In this document: one piece after another, positions 5,724-7,690 of the stretch | Position numbering within the stretch: position 1 is the stretch's first letter | Layout: the number at the start of each line of letters is the position of its first letter | Source: Saprospiraceae bacterium | Lineage (GTDB): Bacteria; Bacteroidota; Bacteroidia; Chitinophagales; Saprospiraceae | DNA length: 7,690 bases | Direction of reading: 5' to 3' | Assembly (NCBI GenBank): GCA_014379665.1 | Contig: JACMLK010000423.1 | Span: 1-7,690 of the forward strand | Notes under the pieces: model-generated | Seen by the model: the letters and a program-made list of their open reading frames with translations, nothing else | The model's database searches: none | Told to the model about the DNA's origin: nothing | Position numbers and translations under genes: made by a program

Positions 5724-6737
5724 TTAAGCCTTAAATCCGGCATCCACACTTATTTTCAGCATAGCGTCTATACATTTTCTTCCCTTTTGAATGACCCAAT
5801 CTTCCAGAATAATCTCGGGCAATTCATATTTCATACTCAGGTATAACTTTTCCATTGTATTGCGTTTCATGTGTGGACATTCATTGCAGGCACATGAATT
5901 AGTTGGAGGCGCCGGTATGAAAGTTTTGGTAGGTGATAACAGTTCCATCTGGTGTAATATTCCTGCTTCGGTGGCAACAATAAAGGAAATAGCTTCATTA
6001 TTCACGGTATATTTTATCAACTGTGAGGTGGATCCAATAAAATCAGCCATGGTAAGGATATGTTCCTCACATTCCGGATGTGCTATAAATTTTGCACCCG
6101 GATATCGGTGCATCAGTTTGGTGATCTTTTCGTGTGAAAATATTTCATGAACCATACATGCCCCATTCCAGAGTATCATGTCTCTTCCTGTTTTTTTGAT
6201 AAGATATGCACCCAGATTTTTATCAGGAGCAAATATAATTCCCTTCTCCTTCGGTATACTGTTAATCACGACTTCTGCATTCGATGAAGTACAACATATG
6301 TCAGTCAATGTTTTTAATTCAGCGGTACAATTAATATAACTTACCACAACGTGATCAGGATATCTTTCTTTAAATTTTTTAAATAGTGGCGCAGGACAAC
6401 TGTCTGCAAGTGAGCATCCGGCCTTGAGATCCGGTAATACGACCTTTTTTGTTGGGTTAAGCATTTTAGCCGTTTCGGCCATAAAATGAACGCCTGCAAA
6501 AACGATAATATCTGCTTCAGTACTTTCGGCCTTTTGTGATAAACCAAGACTGTCCCCAATATAATCTGCTACATCCTGTATTTCTGACTCCTGATAGTAA
6601 TGAGCAAGTATAATAGCATTTTTTTCCTTTTTCAGTTTATTGATTTCATGTACAAGATCCAGTGTAGGGTCAATATCAATATCAAGGTATCCTTTTTGAT
6701 TGAGTTCAGTTTTTGCTATTTCTATGACTTCAGACAT
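5724..6737 (-). CDS. nadA: Quinolinate synthase NadA
   Basis: NadA condenses iminoaspartate (made by NadB) with dihydroxyacetone phosphate to form quinolinate, the pyridine precursor in de novo NAD synthesis. The 337-residue protein is full length, with the three repeated subdomains of the family. AIILAHYYQ (41-49) is the first substrate-binding segment. The three ligands of the essential [4Fe-4S] cluster are probably Cys108 (KAGCSL), Cys194 (NGACMVHE) and Cys287 (CNECPHMK); the extra cysteines at 114, 282 and 284 are near two of them. The spacing agrees with the known ligands of other NadA proteins. MAETA (86-90), HPEC (220-223) and ATEAG (255-259) are further conserved patches. nadB and nadC are not in the window. 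The gene starts 33 bases after the exonuclease-family gene, with no terminator between, so co-transcription is likely. Confidence 0.97.
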   Translation of the reverse strand: MSEVIEIAKTELNQKGYLDIDIDPTLDLVHEINKLKKEKNAIILAHYYQESEIQDVADYIGDSLGLSQKAESTEADIIVFAGVHFMAETAKMLNPTKKVVLPDLKAGCSLADSCPAPLFKKFKERYPDHVVVSYINCTAELKTLTDICCTSSNAEVVINSIPKEKGIIFAPDKNLGAYLIKKTGRDMILWNGACMVHEIFSHEKITKLMHRYPGAKFIAHPECEEHILTMADFIGSTSQLIKYTVNNEAISFIVATEAGILHQMELLSPTKTFIPAPPTNSCACNECPHMKRNTMEKLYLSMKYELPEIILEDWVIQKGRKCIDAMLKISVDAGFKA

Positions 6738-6770
6738 GATGTTGTGTTTTTTTTAACTAACAGAATATTT

Positions 6771-7690
6771 CTACTGACTTGACATATCGGCCCAATCCAA
6801 AGTAGTGACTATGGCATAATGATCAGAAAAACTATCTTTTATAATATGGAAGGTGGAGACATTCAACAAATTGTCCACAAACACATAATCTATTCTTAAC
6901 AATGGAATTTTGCCTGCATAAGTTGTACCCAATCCAAATCCTCTTTCTCTGAAAGCGTCTATACCAAGATCGGACATGACATGATAGGTGTAAGACTGAG
7001 GTGGATCATTGAGGTCTCCGGCCAATATAGTTTTGTAAGCACTATTTTCAGCATGCTGGGCTATTTTTTCGGCTTGCCTGCTTCGCTGCAAATGGTGATT
7101 TCGGAATTTACGTAGTATTCCTTTTATATCATACCAGGCTTGTTTCTGATCTATTTCTGTTTGATTAGCAAGTTTTTCTGCATCCTTGCTGATTCTGTTT
7201 GATTGCAGATGAAATGAATACACTCTAATCGTATCAAACTCAAGTTTAATATCAGCCCAAAGACATGAATTCGTAATAGTACCAAAGTCAATTTCTCCCT
7301 TATTCACAAATGGATACCGCGACATAATGATGGCACCTTTTTCCTTAGAATATAAATGATGCCCGGGGAATGTTTGTTTAAGAATATCATAGGCATAGGG
7401 GCCAACTTCCTGAATGCAGAAAATATCTGTATTTTTGTATTGCTGAAGGAAATCTATAAATGCATGTTTTTTTTCATCTCTGTTTTTTTTCTTCTTATCG
7501 TAACCAAAGGAAGCATTGCTGATATTATACGTCATAAATGTGATCGATTCTTCTGATATTTCCTGCATTTGGCTATTGAATGAAATAAACCCTTTAAACT
7601 GACTATAGCCAAGGATGATACATATCAGCGACGGCCAGATATAAGAAAATTTTTTGAATGACCAGAATATCACGAAACTAATATTTAGAA
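6771..7690 (-). CDS. Endonuclease/exonuclease/phosphatase-family protein, 5' end outside the window
   Basis: The protein belongs to the metal-dependent fold shared by exonuclease III, DNase I and sphingomyelinase-type phosphodiesterases. Counting from the GTG at 7671-7673, the active-site residues are all present: Asn50 (MTYN), Glu89 (IQEV), His155 (SFHLQ), Asp220 and Asn222 (GDLNDPP), Asp262 (RIDYVF), and Asp284-His285 (SDHYAIV). A hydrophobic stretch (about 10-25) precedes the domain, so the enzyme is probably membrane-tethered with the domain outside the cytoplasm. The frame has no stop between this GTG and the window edge and no ATG in that stretch. Relatives in Bacteroidota usually have extra N-terminal membrane segments, so I infer that the true start lies to the right and the gene is only partly shown. 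Substrate (nucleic acid, phospholipid or other phosphodiester) is unknown. nadA follows after 33 bases. Confidence 0.88.
   Translation of the reverse strand, partial: LNISFVIFWSFKKFSYIWPSLICIILGYSQFKGFISFNSQMQEISEESITFMTYNISNASFGYDKKKKNRDEKKHAFIDFLQQYKNTDIFCIQEVGPYAYDILKQTFPGHHLYSKEKGAIIMSRYPFVNKGEIDFGTITNSCLWADIKLEFDTIRVYSFHLQSNRISKDAEKLANQTEIDQKQAWYDIKGILRKFRNHHLQRSRQAEKIAQHAENSAYKTILAGDLNDPPQSYTYHVMSDLGIDAFRERGFGLGTTYAGKIPLLRIDYVFVDNLLNVSTFHIIKDSFSDHYAIVTTLDWADMSSQ

Noticed and set aside
5791..6150. Plus-strand open frame of 119 codons inside nadA
   Set aside because: It lies wholly antisense to the conserved nadA coding sequence and has no family features; it is a shadow of nadA codon use.
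4331..7690. The five minus-strand genes as one functional system
   Set aside because: Their families (nuclease/phosphatase fold, NAD synthesis, acetyltransferase, tyrosine phosphatase) have no known joint pathway, and at least one internal promoter is possible. Adjacency alone is not enough.

Overview
The window most likely comes from a member of the Bacteroidota. The evidence is an AT-rich genome, start codons mostly without a Shine-Dalgarno sequence, and TAnnTTTG-type -7 promoter elements, including a perfect one just before prfA. The proteins also look like the Bacteroidota forms of RF1, HtpG and NadA, but I cannot give a genus. Most of the window is ordinary chromosomal housekeeping sequence. 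I see no mobile element with a transposase, no CRISPR array and no defence cluster.

Layout. Bases 1-338 are non-coding. They hold a foldable segment (about 14-111), a strong A/T hairpin with a GC-rich tail that looks like a dispersed repeat (150-200), and the prfA promoter. prfA (release factor 1, 339-1406, +) converges on a lipoprotein alpha/beta hydrolase gene (1423-2190, -), and an inverted repeat spans both 3' ends. The hydrolase gene diverges from htpG (2368-4236, +) across a 177-bp spacer rich in TGTCA repeats. htpG ends at a clear intrinsic terminator (4259-4298), which it shares with the convergent genes.

From 4331 to the right edge everything reads on the minus strand. In transcription order this is an endonuclease/exonuclease/phosphatase-family protein (its start lies beyond the window), nadA (quinolinate synthase), a RimJ/RimL-type acetyltransferase, a 46-codon unrecognised ORF with an unusually good Shine-Dalgarno, and a low-molecular-weight protein tyrosine phosphatase. 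Spacing of 22-57 bp among the first four suggests partial co-transcription. Their functions do not form an obvious pathway: NAD biosynthesis, protein or small-molecule acetylation, and dephosphorylation.

The items most worth a second look are the 46-codon ORF and the opposing orphan promoter beside it, the repeat-rich htpG control region, and the structured non-coding DNA at the left edge. No spectacular new system is evident.
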